A DNA stretch of 64,000 nt from Antedon mediterranea (taxonomy: Eukaryota > Echinodermata > Crinoidea > Comatulida > Antedonidae), in the NCBI RefSeq assembly GCF_964355755.1, contig NC_092680.1:22111001-22175000 (forward strand). Reading direction: 5' to 3'. Below are positions 24,301 to 39,300 of this stretch, one piece after another. Made by a program: the position numbers and the translations under genes. The notes under the pieces are model-generated. The model did no database searches. It saw only the letters and a program-made list of their open reading frames with translations, and was not told the DNA's origin. Position 1 is the stretch's first letter. Each line of letters opens with the position of its first letter.

Positions 24301-27300
24301 TGAATATATGAATAATAGAATCACTAAATGAGATTGAATGGATGCAGGATTTTATCGTCATTATTATAATAAGGAACGGTTCAAATAATTAATATCAAAG
24401 TAGATGTCGGTTAGTATTCACAAAGTGATCGTCTTTTGCAATATCAAAGCGGTCTATAGTAGTAATCATGAATGAAGAAGTTCACTTCGTTCATAAAATG
24501 TTGAGTATTACTAAGTTATGTAAGGCCAATTCCTACTGAGTTTCAAAATAAATTGTTTTTCTATCTAAATTTATTCAGTTGTGCCTAGACTAAGTTCCGG
24601 TCATTCGTCGTTTTTCATCAATGAACCTACATTTTATTTTGTAGGCTATAAGAATTATAATATATTTATGTCTCATCAAATTGTAATTCACAACTGCACC
24701 TTACCTGCACTTTTGATTTATTTCGTTTATTCGGAAACATCGCAATCGCAGTATTTAAAAAAAAAAACATAAACATTCAAATAGGCCTATCAATATTTTA
24801 TACGATTGAAAAATGAAAAAAAATAAAAAATAATTATTTTATTTTCACTTAAATCAGTAGTTAATGAAGAAGGAGTCCAAATAATTAATTATATTAATGA
24901 GAAGAGGAGTATAATATAATATTTTGTTTACCGGACAAATAAAATGAAATCCATCTGGACTCACTCTCTCTGACAGGTGGTGGTAGAATCTGACACCATA
25001 CCCCTTTCGCAAGGCCGCCCTCTATAAGTCACCACCACCTTCTTACAGAGTCAATCTTGGTATTCAAAGGACCAATCGAACCGTGACTAATAAATAAGCA
25101 GAGTAAAGTTACCAAATCAACTTCATTTAAGGTGTTATCTGTTATTATAGTGGTTGTGTGATTCTACGACAATTGTATTCCATCGATTATTCCCTTTGAT
25201 TTAATCGCAGTTTGAATATCTTTACGGATTTTGCTTTGCTATGTTTTTCCATCACCACCGATTTACATCACACAGTGTTCCACAGACGTTAATTTGATAC
25301 CTCTCAACCTCATTGTTCAGTGGTAGCTACCCACTTCCGATTTCGAAGATTCTGTCATTTTTGCGATGAATTCCTCAGCAGAGTTGTTGTAGGAAATTAC
25401 TTGTTTTTCGTCGTTATGACGTAGTCTGTAAGGACTTCATACATCTAGATATTTGTTATTTTAACCCCTGATTTAATACTTATACCATCAGTAATCAAGT
25501 AAGTACTTAATTTAAGTATTCCTCTTTTCGTTTTAATTGACAATGCTTTATGTTCCAGTTGCCTGCCATGTTGATAAGTGTTGAATTTGACCTTTTCCTG
25601 TCAGATTTTATGGTAGTTTTAATATTCCATACAATACAAATTAAGTATTAAAAAATGTACATGACTTTCATGACTTTAGCTGTGCAGTACTTAAATTATA
25701 TTAATGTTTTTTATAGTCTTGTTATTTTATTTTATTAAATTCATGACCAACAGAGACAAAACAAAGAATACAATAAACATTAGAAGAACTTTTAGAATTT
25801 TAGATTTAAAAACGGATAAACTACTAAATAACAATCATTATAAAATTCAAATCAAAGTATTGCAATTTTGAGCAGAAATAAACCTCTTTTAATAACATCT
25901 TTCTACTGCTTGCCAAAAAGGTACATGATTCCTTGAGCAAGTACGACCAGGAAAATTGAATTTCAACAAAGAAATTGGGTCACAATTTTGTATTAAACAT
26001 GTGTAAATGCACCATTTGTGATCTGCATACAAAGCATCTGCGTTCAATTCACCTGATTTGTAGTAGGCTTAAACTGTACAATACATTTTTTAAGACCAAA
26101 ATTAATCAAGTTCAAATTATTATTAGAATTTAATAAGAATGAAAGTCCCAAAGATATGCAAGTCCCCTTCTAGATTGACTGAATGTTGGTATTATAGGAC
26201 TTAAGGAAGATGTCTGCCAGTGCAAACCTTTCAAGTCCCCTATTAAATTGACTTAATGTTGGTATTATAGGACTTAAGGAAGATGTCTGCCAGTGCAAAC
26301 CTTTCAGATACTGCATCTTTAGCATCAAGCGGTAGTGTACCAGGCGCTCCTGTTATGAACAGATTACTGTCACTTTGTTTCCGTGGTGAATGGAATAGTG
26401 TAGATCAAATGCTCAGATCCATGGAAAAGGGTGATGCAGATCTCTCTAAACCAGACGAGGTACGTACTTCTCTCATGCTTGTTCGTGTATCTCTTCAAAA
26501 ATAATATCTATTAAAAATTGATTTTTCTGAATACAAATAGTATTTACATATTCTATTCTTTAAATTCAATAGCGTTCATAGCAATAAAATCCCTACCAAG
26601 AAAAAAAAGACTATTGATGTTTTAAAAAAGAAATATTAACTATTTAATTATTTTACACATCCATAATTTGCCAAAGCAATAATGATGAATCTGAAAGGTA
26701 CCTTAATGGTAGGCTTTTATGTTTTATGATACTCACAATATCTATTTTGGGGAATTCCTAGGATACTGAAGTTACACCGTTAATGTTAGCAGCAAAGGAT
26801 AACAAGTTTTTTGCAGTAGAAAAACTGCTGGAATTAGGAGCTCCAGTCAATGACAAAGCAAAGGTAAAATCTAAATCTTTACTTTAGAACTAATTTATTT
26901 TAGAACTAATCAATTTTAATACCTGACCCACAAAACCAAGTGACACAGGAAATGGCAACAAAATAGTAGAAAGCGTCATAAGACAAGACACAGGTAAAAC
27001 GTCATTTAGCAAGAGGATGATTTATTTCAACAATATTTTTATTTATGTTTTCTTGTTTATTTAAATATATATTACATTATGCACATGGTTTTTTTTTGTC
27101 AATGACGTTTAATTGATTTTTGCGTCTAAACATTAAAAAAAACTAAATGCCAAATAGTTTATCAATCAGCTTTAGATCTCAATTTATTAAAAATGAAACT
27201 ACTTAAATTACTAGATAAATCTAAATTATTGTATTTTAATGCTTTCTTTTGTTTTACACTTTTGACTTTAAATGGCCTTACAAGGCCATGATGGAAAACA

Positions 27301-30300
27301 CCCTAGGTGAATCAAATGTGTCCATGAATAAGCAAAGTTTATTATTAGGCTACATATATCTGGAATCAAGAAAGCTAGCTCCCCAACCAAGAAGTTAATA
27401 AAAAATAAATTAGATGTTTTAATTTTTTTCATCTACAATTACTAATGAAAGAAATTTAAACAGTTATCATATTTCAAATTATTTACGCTCTGATCGCTTT
27501 TCTATTTTGACTGATGTAATAATTACAATGAGGAGTGTTTTGGTTATTAAGATCTTTCATTTAACTGTTGGTTGTGTAACAATTACAATTGTAATAAAGA
27601 TCTTTCATTTCTCATCAATATCGCATTTCTTCCTTTTGTGGAATTAGAAGTTTAGATTATATCATATTCACATGAAATAACAAGTATATTTAAATTCTAT
27701 GCTTACTCGTTTTATTGAGAAAAACAAATGATGTGCAATACAATGGAAACAATTGCTTTGGAAAGAGTGCTATTAAAAACAAACTGAACAAAAAGTGCAA
27801 ACACACTGTTTGCGTAGGCTTACTGATTCAATTGTAATTATCTTCAATAATCAAAGCATAAGAGATATTAGGAACTTTTTTAGAATTATATCTGTACATT
27901 TGACCACTGAAATTTAATTAATTTTCTGTAGAATAATAATTCTGTGCATCGCCGACTCGGTGATTACTATATGCATTTTGTGGTATTTATCAAATTTATT
28001 ATCAAAAGTGTTTGAACAACCATTTAATAACATATTTTATTGATATTTCCAATGTTGATATAACATATAAAATGAATTATTAAAAAACGTAATTATTAAT
28101 TATAATTAATTATGATCATAAATTAATTGCATTATTATTATTATTTTGATAACTTTCGTAATTCATGCATTTTCAACAGGAAAACATGAATATAAATGGT
28201 AGGAAGGATCAAATAGATGTACAAGAATGAACTAAACATTTAGTCAATAAAACCCTTTTAAGTAGTTTGTTAAAAAAACTAATACTAAGAGTAGTGGAAT
28301 TTGAACCTAATTTGCGTTTCCCAATCATCATAATATAAATGTGTTGTTATGGATGGATATTTACATATGGCTAGTGTAAAGTTGGTATCCAGGTAATTTG
28401 GTTGAAACTATGGCTTCAGTATTCATACATTTATAAACAATGAAGTAGTGTGCATATTGTTTGTAGATGGTTTTACTTAGAATTCATATGTTAATGGATA
28501 TTAACTGTTGATTAAGTCATTGAGTAGCCTAATGTTTAATCAGATTCTATTATTATATACAAATTGAAATCTTTAATTAATCTTTTTTTTAAAATATACT
28601 GCATCTACCCGGTACTACCAGGTATAAATATACTGCATCTACCCGGTACTACCAGGTATAAATATACTGCATCTACCCGATACTACCAGGTATAAATATA
28701 CTGCATCTACCCGGTACTACCAGGTATAAATATACTGCATCTACCCGGTACTACCAGGTATAAATAATGGCGTTGAAATGCATATTATACTCAGTACTAC
28801 AAAATAAAATAAACAAAAATGAAAATTTCTGATCTTTACACCCTCTATAGTGCTTTGTAGTATCGTCTTTTGACGTAAAGTTTTCACGTATATTGCTGGA
28901 AAACATTTGTTTTTTATTTATAAATTGATAGAATAATTCAAACAAAAAAGTATGCAAATTATAATTTTGTTTTCTTTTGCTTAAAAATAATATCCGCATA
29001 TAGGATGCAATAATACTGTGCAGTGAAAGGATTAAAAGATAATAAAGACAAAATAGGTGAAGATATTTGACATTAGATCAATGGACATTGGAAAAAGAAC
29101 AATATGAGCAATTAATACAGTACAATAATTGGTTTATTATAAAAAAAACCATGAGGATAAGTTTAAACCATGAGGATAAGTTTAAACCATGAGGATAAGT
29201 TTAAACCATGAGGATAAGTTTAAACCATGAGGATAAGTTTAAACCATGAGGATAAGTTTAAACCATGAGGATAAGTTTAAACCATGAGGATAAGTTTAAA
29301 CCATGAGGATAAGTTTAAACCATGAGGATAAGTTTTAATTGCATTGATTGTAGAAATGGTTGTTTGTAACAAATGGTATTGTAATAATGGTATATTAAAT
29401 CTTGCCAGTAGAGTTGCCAGAGTATTCCTACAAATCAAGCATTGATAGTGTTTACTGTAGCTATAGCAACATAGCTTGGTTGAGCAGTAGTAAAGTGATG
29501 TAGAATGTATTTATATTACTCTGTTCCAACACACTGACAATATTTACTGCCTAAATTAATTTTCTGTAAAGCTCAAATTAAATTTTTATGAATTGTCTAC
29601 ATCTGGTGTATGATCTAATTTTGTTTTCTTACAAATTGTACTTTGTACATTATATCTTAGTTTTTGTAAATTGTTTTGGAATACTCACGTCATTTATTAT
29701 TATTGATAATAAATAGATTAAATATATTCTGTTAACTATCCTTCTTATTTAATGGAACACTCCTTAAATATCTGTTTTAATTAAATTGTCCCGAAGTAAA
29801 CCTACTGAAGCTTATATATTTGGTAACCAAGCTTTTATCCTAGGAAACAGCATGTACGGTATGCTCATATTGGTATCGCAATGGACATTGTATTACCATA
29901 CAAACCTATTATTCGCTGAGCTTCTTTATGTTAAGTATTTTGGCAGATTACACATAAATATATCAATATAGATACTTTTGATAAAAATAATTTTGAGAAA
30001 AAACCTCATTAGGTTATATGCATTATCATGCATATAACCTCTTGATTCTGTCAGAATCTTTATTTATTTATTCCTTTATTTATTCTTTCCTTAGCACTAT
30101 TTTGTCCGTCAATTATCTTGATATCAGTTTCATCTAGCTAAGTCAATTTTTCAGAGTTTATTCCTTATGGCTAGGAATCGATGTGGTTATGTTTTCATGG
30201 TGCGCAATCAAAAATTACGCGGTCTACGCGCGATTTAACAAAATCACGTTTGTAATCATATCTTCACAATCATGAATCACTTTTAAACAAAATTTGGTAC

Positions 30301-33300
30301 CCATAAATTTCAGGTCATATTTCATCATATGGCAATATAATTACGTGCGTAGCGCATATAACGCATGCGTACGCGCGCTTAAAATTTCGATTTCGATTTC
30401 GATGAAATTAGAGTATGTTTCAGGCAATTTTAAGCGTTTAAAAAATTGCCATGAGTGCGCAAATTTTGGCACGCGTACTGCGCGTTATACGTTAATACAC
30501 ACTCTTTTTGTCCGGTTTCGGTTGTACAACCTTTCTTTAATAATATCATCATATTTTATTCACTTTTCAACGCGAAATTGCCTTATACGAGCACGTCAAA
30601 AGTGACAGGCTACGCACGTGTAAGTTAACAAAATGGTGAAAATATGCTAAATTAGATCGTCAGAATGCTCGGGAACACATATTTTTTATTTTATTTTCTT
30701 GAAGTGTATGTATCTTATGTATGATTTATTATTAAACTAAGTGAACAAAAGTTGATTAAGCCATAATTAATTGCATATTAAATTTGAAAAAATTCATTTC
30801 GACAATCAAACAAATTATGACATTTTCTTAGGCCAAAATAACAAACTTAACATTAACTTTCTTCCTTCAAAAGTTCATATATTAAAGTTAAAAGTATATA
30901 GTTTGACAGTGCATCATTGTTGTACATTTTTAGAGATGTCATCATAGTAAAAAATTATAATTCATTGTGGTATGTAATAATCTATCTGCACCAAAGTGGT
31001 TACTGCATAGTAAATACACGGAGGAATTTTTCTACAACTTTTAGTCAGTTGTGTATGGCTCGGTGGTCTGTGCTCGTGTCTATGGCACTCAAGGTACCGA
31101 GATCGAGTCTCACCTTGGGAAACGAAATAAGATTTATTTTTTATTATCCGTATTGTTTGTTCAAATTTATTTCTTAGTGTATATATTATACACATGATTT
31201 ATAATGAAATCTAGATAAAAAATAACTTATGTCTTTATTATTATGTAACAGCAAATGTGGTTTATGACATTATACGCAGAGGGATCTTTGAACGGATTGT
31301 GATACCGGCTATTGTATTCGCGTTAGCAAGGTCCTATCATATTAAAGAATCTGAGAAAATCAATCAATCAAAATATCTATATAAGGGCCACAATGGAAAT
31401 AAGTTTGACCTTTGGTTACTTTTTAGTGTTACCCTGAATTCATTCTTTGTATTTTTTTTTTTTTTTATGTTGTGTTATTTTATGAATTCGAATAAAGAAA
31501 TGAAATCTTTTAAAAATCAATTATCTTTATTTATATCAATGCATATAACCTATAATTCGTCATAGTGACGAATTAAATCTAGTTAATTAATTAAACTTGT
31601 ATAATGTTACAAATTTGTATCTTTGTTAAATTACTTCAAAATTTTACAAACTGTAGTAAAAGTACAGGTAAATTGTTGTTTGTTAAGATGATCCCTAGCA
31701 TTCTTAGAGGGGGTAGTAAATACAGAATTCAGTGTATTTTGTCCTATGGGGTATAATTGATAACAAATGTTCACAATGACAGACATGTGTTTTACAGTTT
31801 TTGGTAGAATATTATACTACAATTACAAATTAAAACATAGTACATTTTATTAGTATTTGTAGATATTATGTGTAAATATAGATTATAGTAGTTAGCACAA
31901 TTGACCGATTTAAGTCGAGTCACAACAGTATTTTAATTTTTTAATACGCATTTTCAGGATGGTAAGGCAGCCATACATTTTGCAGCAACTAGTGCAAAAG
32001 AAGATGTCATCAAATTACTTTTACAGAAGAAAGCTGATGCCACTTCACCAGGAGGGGTAAGCCCATTCAATAAAGAAAACAGAAAGTACTATTCTAGAGT
32101 CCTACACAATGCTATGGTAGTATTGTACTAAATAAAAAAGCAGAAAGTACAATTTACGATTTAAACAATGTGTAATTCCTTGTTCTAATGTTTAGCCTAA
32201 AAAGCAGTTACCATTGCATATTGCTGCTTTGAGGTCAACTGGAGGCGTTGGGGTCATTCAATTGCTACTCAGAGTGTCTGGTAAAGAAGCTAGACTTGCA
32301 AAAGACAAGGTAGAGTATTGTCATGTTATTCTGCTGTTAAAGCTTCATTTGAGTTGGCCGTAGATAAAATTTAATGTATTACTATTAATTGGCTATGTAT
32401 CATAGCTATAGAAAGCATCACCGCCCACCCTTGATTTTTTTTAGCCACCTGTTTTTTGTTAATATTTTTATTTCAACTGATAAAATCGTAAAAGTTGATT
32501 ATTGCAAGTGTATGTACAAAAGCAATTTTATTGTATTAAATGCAAATTCTTGAAGTTAAAAATGTATGTAATGATTCAAGTGCTGATGACCTATTAAAAT
32601 ATAGTACTTTTAAAAGCAAAAAACCCTTCCCCTGCAAATGTTTGATGCAAGCATATATTGTTTTTATAATACCAATAATGATTCTCACAGTCTTTTCAAT
32701 CTAATGCTTGTAATTGTAGGATGGCCTGCTGCCTATATTTCTTGCAATAGAAGCTGGCAACAGTGGAATATGTAAAGAACTTTTGCTGCATGTCAAAGAT
32801 GAACAATTGAAAGCCAGAAAGGGAGAGAGTGGCGATACTTTATTACATTTAGCATGCCGTAAAAAGGATATGGATTTGATCAAGCTATTTATAGAAAATG
32901 GATCTCATATTGATGTACTCAATGTATGTTTTATTTACCTTTTTGTTGTGTTAAGCTGTTTAAGATGTGCAAAATTTAGTATTATTGTTTTGTGAAAATA
33001 GTGTAATGATTAGTATAAGCGTTATCATCTTGTAAATGTATGATATGTTACAGGACGATGGACACACACCTTTACATCTTGCTGCCTCTTTTGGTGATGA
33101 ACAAATCGTAAAATATTTCTACCAAATGAAAGCGAACCCAAATATCTATGACAAGGTAAAGTAGTTTTAAAGTGTTTTGCTAGTATAATAATAATAATAA
33201 CAGATGACACATTACAAATGTAAGCATTTTTAGTAAGACTGTGATAGGATTGGTTTTTATATTGTAATATAATTCAAAAGAAGTATAATAATTCCTTTTG

Positions 33301-36300
33301 TTTGGTGGTTTTTTTTCAGCTTGACAGATCACCGTTACACATTGCAGCTGAGTTGGGTCACACAACAGTAGTTGAAATTCTTATAGATAAATTCAAAGCT
33401 TCTGTAGCTGCTAGAACCAAAGATGGCAGTACATTAATGCACATAGCATCACAATGTGGACACCCAGAAACTGCACTTATGTTCCTTAAAAAGGGTGTGC
33501 CTCTCCACATGCCTAATAAGGTAATTCAACACTTCTAGTTCCAAAGTAATTTGATAATAAACAAATGCATTTAATGTATGTTCTCTATGTCAAGATACGT
33601 GAATATCAACATTCTTAAATTAAATGTTTAGTTGAAGAAGAAAAACCAAAAAATGTGTGTTATTTTTTCCAACAATTAACTGAGATTGATTTAAAATATA
33701 AAACTCTTTGAATCAATATTTGGAGTAGTTAGTTTGGAAACTCTTGATTTCAACCCGTTTGCCATTTTACTAATCTGAGATGATCCCTTCTTAACATTTA
33801 AACTCTCCCTCATAAATCTTACTGGAATGCCACAGAAAACCTTATTTTGCTGTCGAATTTACTGTGACCCAATACAACTTTTGTATTATCATGTTTACTG
33901 GAAAATACTGTTTGCTGTTTTCTAATATCACATTTATTGGAACATGCCACTAATATTAACTGTGGAATACCGCTAAATATACTGTTACCTTATAATACTA
34001 TCAGTTGGAATATCATTAAAACTACTGTTACTCATTCCTGATGTTTTATTTGTTTAGTCTGGTGCTGTTTGTCTTCATGCAGCAGCTAAAAGAGGCCATA
34101 CTGCTGTCGTCAAGTCTCTTCTACAGAAAGGTGCCATGGTAGATGCAAGGACCAAGGTCATTGAATTACTACTATTTTTTCTTATTTTATTAGTTTCTTC
34201 GTTTACTTTTACTATAGTTTCAATTTAGTTTTGATAGATTTTTTCCAATAATAATTATTTGTATATTGAATGTTTTTTACATGTTAATAATTGTTGTATT
34301 AAAACAATAGGAAAATTACACAGCCCTACACGTTGCAGTGCAACACTGCAAACCACTGGTTGTACAAACATTGCTAGGATATGGTGCCCAGGTGCAATTA
34401 AAAGGAGGAACCTCAATGGAAACGCCATTACATATTGCAGCTAGAATTAAAGAAGGAGAAAAAGTAGCAGAAATGTTGCTAAAGAGTGGTGCTGATGTTA
34501 ATGCTATCATGGCGGTAAGTTTTCAAACTAATTATAATAATACTAGTAACAAAAAAAGAAAGACATTCGCTAAATATTGTTGTCATTTTCTACACTTATA
34601 TTTGATTGTATTTTGTAGAACGGTGAAACTGCAATGCACATTGCAGCTAGGTACGGTCATTTAAAAATGATCCAAGCTTTACTAGAAGAAGGTGCAGACC
34701 CTGTTCATCAGTCTAATGTAAGTGTAACATATTAATTTTGATAGTTTTAAATTAATATTTTATATTTCCAGAAAAGTAACAACATATTTCTCTACTTTGT
34801 CTAGGTATGCTAATAATATTAAAACTTTCACATGATTAATAAACGAATAACATTTATTTGCTTCTTATTATTGTGTATTTATTATTAAATATATTAAATA
34901 CTATAATTTACTTCTACCTACCATTACGTAGGCATTAGGACCATTAGATCTTGTGAATAAGGTAAAGTACAGACTAAAAACAGTGTAACATGTGTGATGA
35001 GTTTTATATGCAGCTTTGTGTTAATATCCTAGTATGATTTGTATTTACATGTATGTTACTCCTTATAAGCTGTATGATGGTGGTGGTGATTGCACTGTCT
35101 CTGAGTGGCTGTTAAATACGAGGACACAGGTCCAAGAAAGTGTTAATAATATCACCAAGTCTATTAGCAATAAAATGTTCACTGAACTACAAAAGAATCA
35201 ATATTAAAAATGACAATTTAAGCAGCATTCATGTCTATATGTTAATATAATAACAATAATATATAATAATATATATATAATATAAACATATTTTACTAAC
35301 AACTTGAACTCAATGAACGTTTACATTATTATTTATCAATCTGATATATTTAAATGTCCATTTCAATGTAATGAAATGTCTATAGACTATAATTTGATGG
35401 TGGTTCAGTATGAATATATTGATTTTCAGTACAAGGGCACAATTAATTGCCGAGTAAATGTGGTTTAGTATATTGATCTTCCTCTATTCAAGTTAACCTA
35501 ATCTACATTTTTATTTGACATATATTTTAAGTGTTAATAATATTTATTCATATTGTAAAAATAGCTTTTTTCCGTATTGATCTGTTTGCCAGTCATACAA
35601 AAGTAGCCTACTTACCCTCAACTAACAATGCTTGGACACTATGTTTTTTAAATTATTATGTAATCCCATTGTTTTGATATTTTCCATTTTGCCTTTAATA
35701 TTTTATTAATGTGATTTTAGGTTTATCACTCACCAATACTAATTTGTAAATATATGTTTTGAATGAAAAGTTATTTACTATATGATCTTGTTTGCCTCCA
35801 GAGTTGTTTTATTGTGTCTGGTCATCCATTGTAAATTTTTATTTTTACTCTCTATATTCCTCCACATATTTTTATTATTATTATTTACTTATAAAACAAC
35901 CAGTATTAATAATAATTAAATAATCTTATCATAGTGGAGTAATGTTGTGGCGAGAATCCTCTACATATAGCAGTACGCCATTGCAACTTTGGGAGTGTAG
36001 TAATGTTAATGTTTTTAATTGTAGAATGGCGAGAATCCTCTACATATAGCAGTACGCCATTGTCACTATGTTATAATCAAAGAATTGTTGACTTTCCTGC
36101 GAGTAGAAAATAACCACGCTGATGCAGTTATGGTTGTTAATACACAAAGTAATGTAAGTTACAAATAATGACTAACAATTTTCTTAAAAGTAAATTAAAT
36201 TTTATGTTGGTATAACTTATTTTATTTATATTCAGTATGTTTGAGAATGCTTTCTGAAAAAGAGCATGTTTTTCTATGTATACAACAACTAAAAGTGTAT

Positions 36301-39300
36301 GTTCTTTCACATAAAAACAGTTAAATTGAATTTAATTTGTGTTGTTATTTACATTAAAATATTAAGAATATAGAGTAAGAATTATATATTAAAATATATT
36401 ATTGAATCAACGGCGGAAATTGACATTTTAAATGTATTCATTTACTAAAAATGTTATTTTGATATTAGGAAGGTGAAACTCCTTTGCACTATTCATCAGA
36501 GATCACCAAGGAGATGACCCACTATAGCGGAGAAGATGTTGATATTGTCAAGAAATTATTGGAGTTTGAAGCTGACCCATATGTTTCAACTAAATTGGTA
36601 CAGTACATCAAATAGAATGAATTACACCGACACTTCACATCAACAAAATAAATAATTATTATTAACAATTCACAGTTATTTCAGTTAATTTATTGTTTTA
36701 TGTTTCACATAGACACAAGAGACCCCTTTGCACTACTGTGCTAGATCAGGAAACAAGAATATACTTATGGAAATGGTAAAATATCTTGGACAAGACTCAC
36801 AATTGGCACTTAATAAGCAGAGTAAGGTAGGTGCATTTTAAAATGACACAAATGTAAGTTATGACTTATTGAGCACAATGTGTAGTAATTAAATAATTTA
36901 GTAAAAGTTAAAAGAATGTTTATTTTGTTTTAGAATGGCTGGAGTCCTTTGTTAGTTACAAGTGAACAAGGCCACGTAGAAATAGTGAAAATATTGCTTT
37001 CATATAACGCACGAGTAGATGTCTTTGACGAGGTAAGTGAACTTTAGGTATTTAATAAATAAAAATAAAATAGAAAATCATTGTTATGTTACTCTAGAGT
37101 TAATCTGCAACATATTATTATTTGCTACTGATTACTCATACCATTTCTAATTTCTTCTAAATACACAATATGTATTGTTATTACACTTGCAGCATGGTAA
37201 AGCAGCTCTACATCTTGCTGCAGAAAATGGTCACAAAGATGTAGCAGATGTGTTGTTGTGTCATAAGGCATTTGTTAATGCAAAATCCAAGATTGGTTTA
37301 ACACCTCTCCACTTAGCAGCTAGAAGTGGTCACAACGATCTTGTTAAACTACTTATTCATGACCATCATGCTTCTATTGACGCTCTTTCATTGGTAAGAG
37401 CGTTTCACTCTTGATTCGCTTATTTCAATATTATCTTAGAGTTATCAACAAAAATCAGAATATGTTTGTCTTAATCTATGATAATGATTTTGCTATTAAT
37501 AATACAGGCAAAAAAAACACCCCTTCACATGGCTGCACAATTTGGACAACTTGAAGTTTGTGAAACTCTTCTGCAACTAAAAGCAGACTCAAATGCTACA
37601 GATAATGTAAGTATATGTATTATGTTAGTGGACATTGCATGTTTATATTAACAATGACATTTGAATTACATTTATCCATTGATTTTAACTATTTATAACA
37701 TTTTGTTTTCAACATGTTGTTTTAACATTTTGTTTTATAACTTCTTTTTCCAGTAAGACATTTCTCATAGTTTAAATAAATTGATAATTCCTAAATTCTT
37801 CAGCAAAGTTACAGTAATACCAACTTCAACTAATTTCTAAATTGTGAAGCTACATAACAACACGAAAATTAAACTTTTAGAAATGAAAATTTACACCTAT
37901 ATATCAATTGACTACCTATATATCAATTGACTACCTATATATCAATTGACTACCTATATATCAATTGACTACCTATATATCAATTGACTACCTATATATC
38001 AATTGACTACCTATATATCAATAAAAAAAACAAACTTGCTTAATACTAAAAAAACCTACATTGCTCTGCAGCATATTGACTTTTAAACAGACCACCTGTT
38101 AGGATTTATTAAAAGTTATAGTATTTATGGATTTTAGGTATCTGATAAATATTATAAATATTATATATGTACATGGAAGTAAACTCCATGGTATGTATGG
38201 TATAATTATATTATACACCATAAAATTGTTTGTTTGTTATCAAATGATTAACAAAGTTTGCAATTACCTATTGACCACCAAAGCTAATGAAACAATCAAG
38301 GACATTGGAAGCAGCTATCAGTGTAAGCATAGAGATATCATAGAGATATTATAGTCATAATATCTGTATGGTGTAAGCCATAGCTGTATTCACTTTTCTT
38401 TCCTTTGTTTGTTGATATTTCTCACCTAACCATTGCCTGATTTCACATTTTTTCAAATAGAATTATATAATTACTGATCAGATTTTTGTTTGCACTTTCT
38501 TTTGGTGCCTCAGTTTTGGCCCAATTTTGTTGTGTATTTTCATAGCTCATGATCTGAATTACATTGAGATGTCCTCAGATCAACCCTCACCTCTACACAC
38601 GCCTCTGCACATAATTTTATAAACAGTGTAGCATGGGCCAAGACAGGAGATGCTACTCTTAGATAATTAGTTCACTTTCTTTATTTCACTCTTGACTACC
38701 CTGTCTTTTATATTTTTGCTCACAATATTTTCACATTTACCTCTAAATCACATTGCCTGTCATGCATGAAAAATAAAATGTATAAGAAAAAGACATTTAA
38801 TGCCAAATTACAATTAAGCATTGTTGATTTGAACATTATTCATACAAAATAAGTCAGTTGTTTATTATACAATAACTGTTATGTTGTGTGTGACTCAGCT
38901 TTGTCAACATTGAATACCGTGTCTACAACTATTTAATATCATTAAGTGTGTTTTTCTTTATAAAGATAATATTTTATATTATTCATTTTGCATTTAAAAG
39001 AAGTATCATTACATTACATTGCATATAGAGCACTTAGAATAATAACTCATTCATGTTTAATTGATCACCATTTCACAGACTATCAAATGTTTAGATTCTG
39101 TAAGTTGAAATCTTTCTTCAATTGTATTGTTTATTCAATTAGCCTGCTAACTATATGCTGCTTCATTCTTGTATTCATATCTTTCCATACATATGTGATT
39201 TTTTATACTTTTTCCTTTGAAAAGATTGTTCTATCCCCAGTGTTTTAAGCTGAGTATGTATCTTACTGCTGCTGTGTCCCATCTTGATTAGTGATGATGA

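Larger units (their letters stand above)
26864..31957. other. Large TRPN1 intron 3: repeats and retroposons
   Basis: A 5.1-kb intron with no conserved exon. It holds a 34-bp x5 array, a 19-bp x10 array, a copy of the GC-rich dispersed repeat at 30103-30640, a tRNA-derived SINE near 31045 and a LINE-like tail near 31440-31510. A ~85-bp block at 28019-28102 recurs at about 48528-48605. Confidence 0.7.

Noticed and set aside
31040-31165. Functional tRNA gene
   Set aside because: Box A and B are imperfect, no clean acceptor stem is visible, and the tail fits a SINE.
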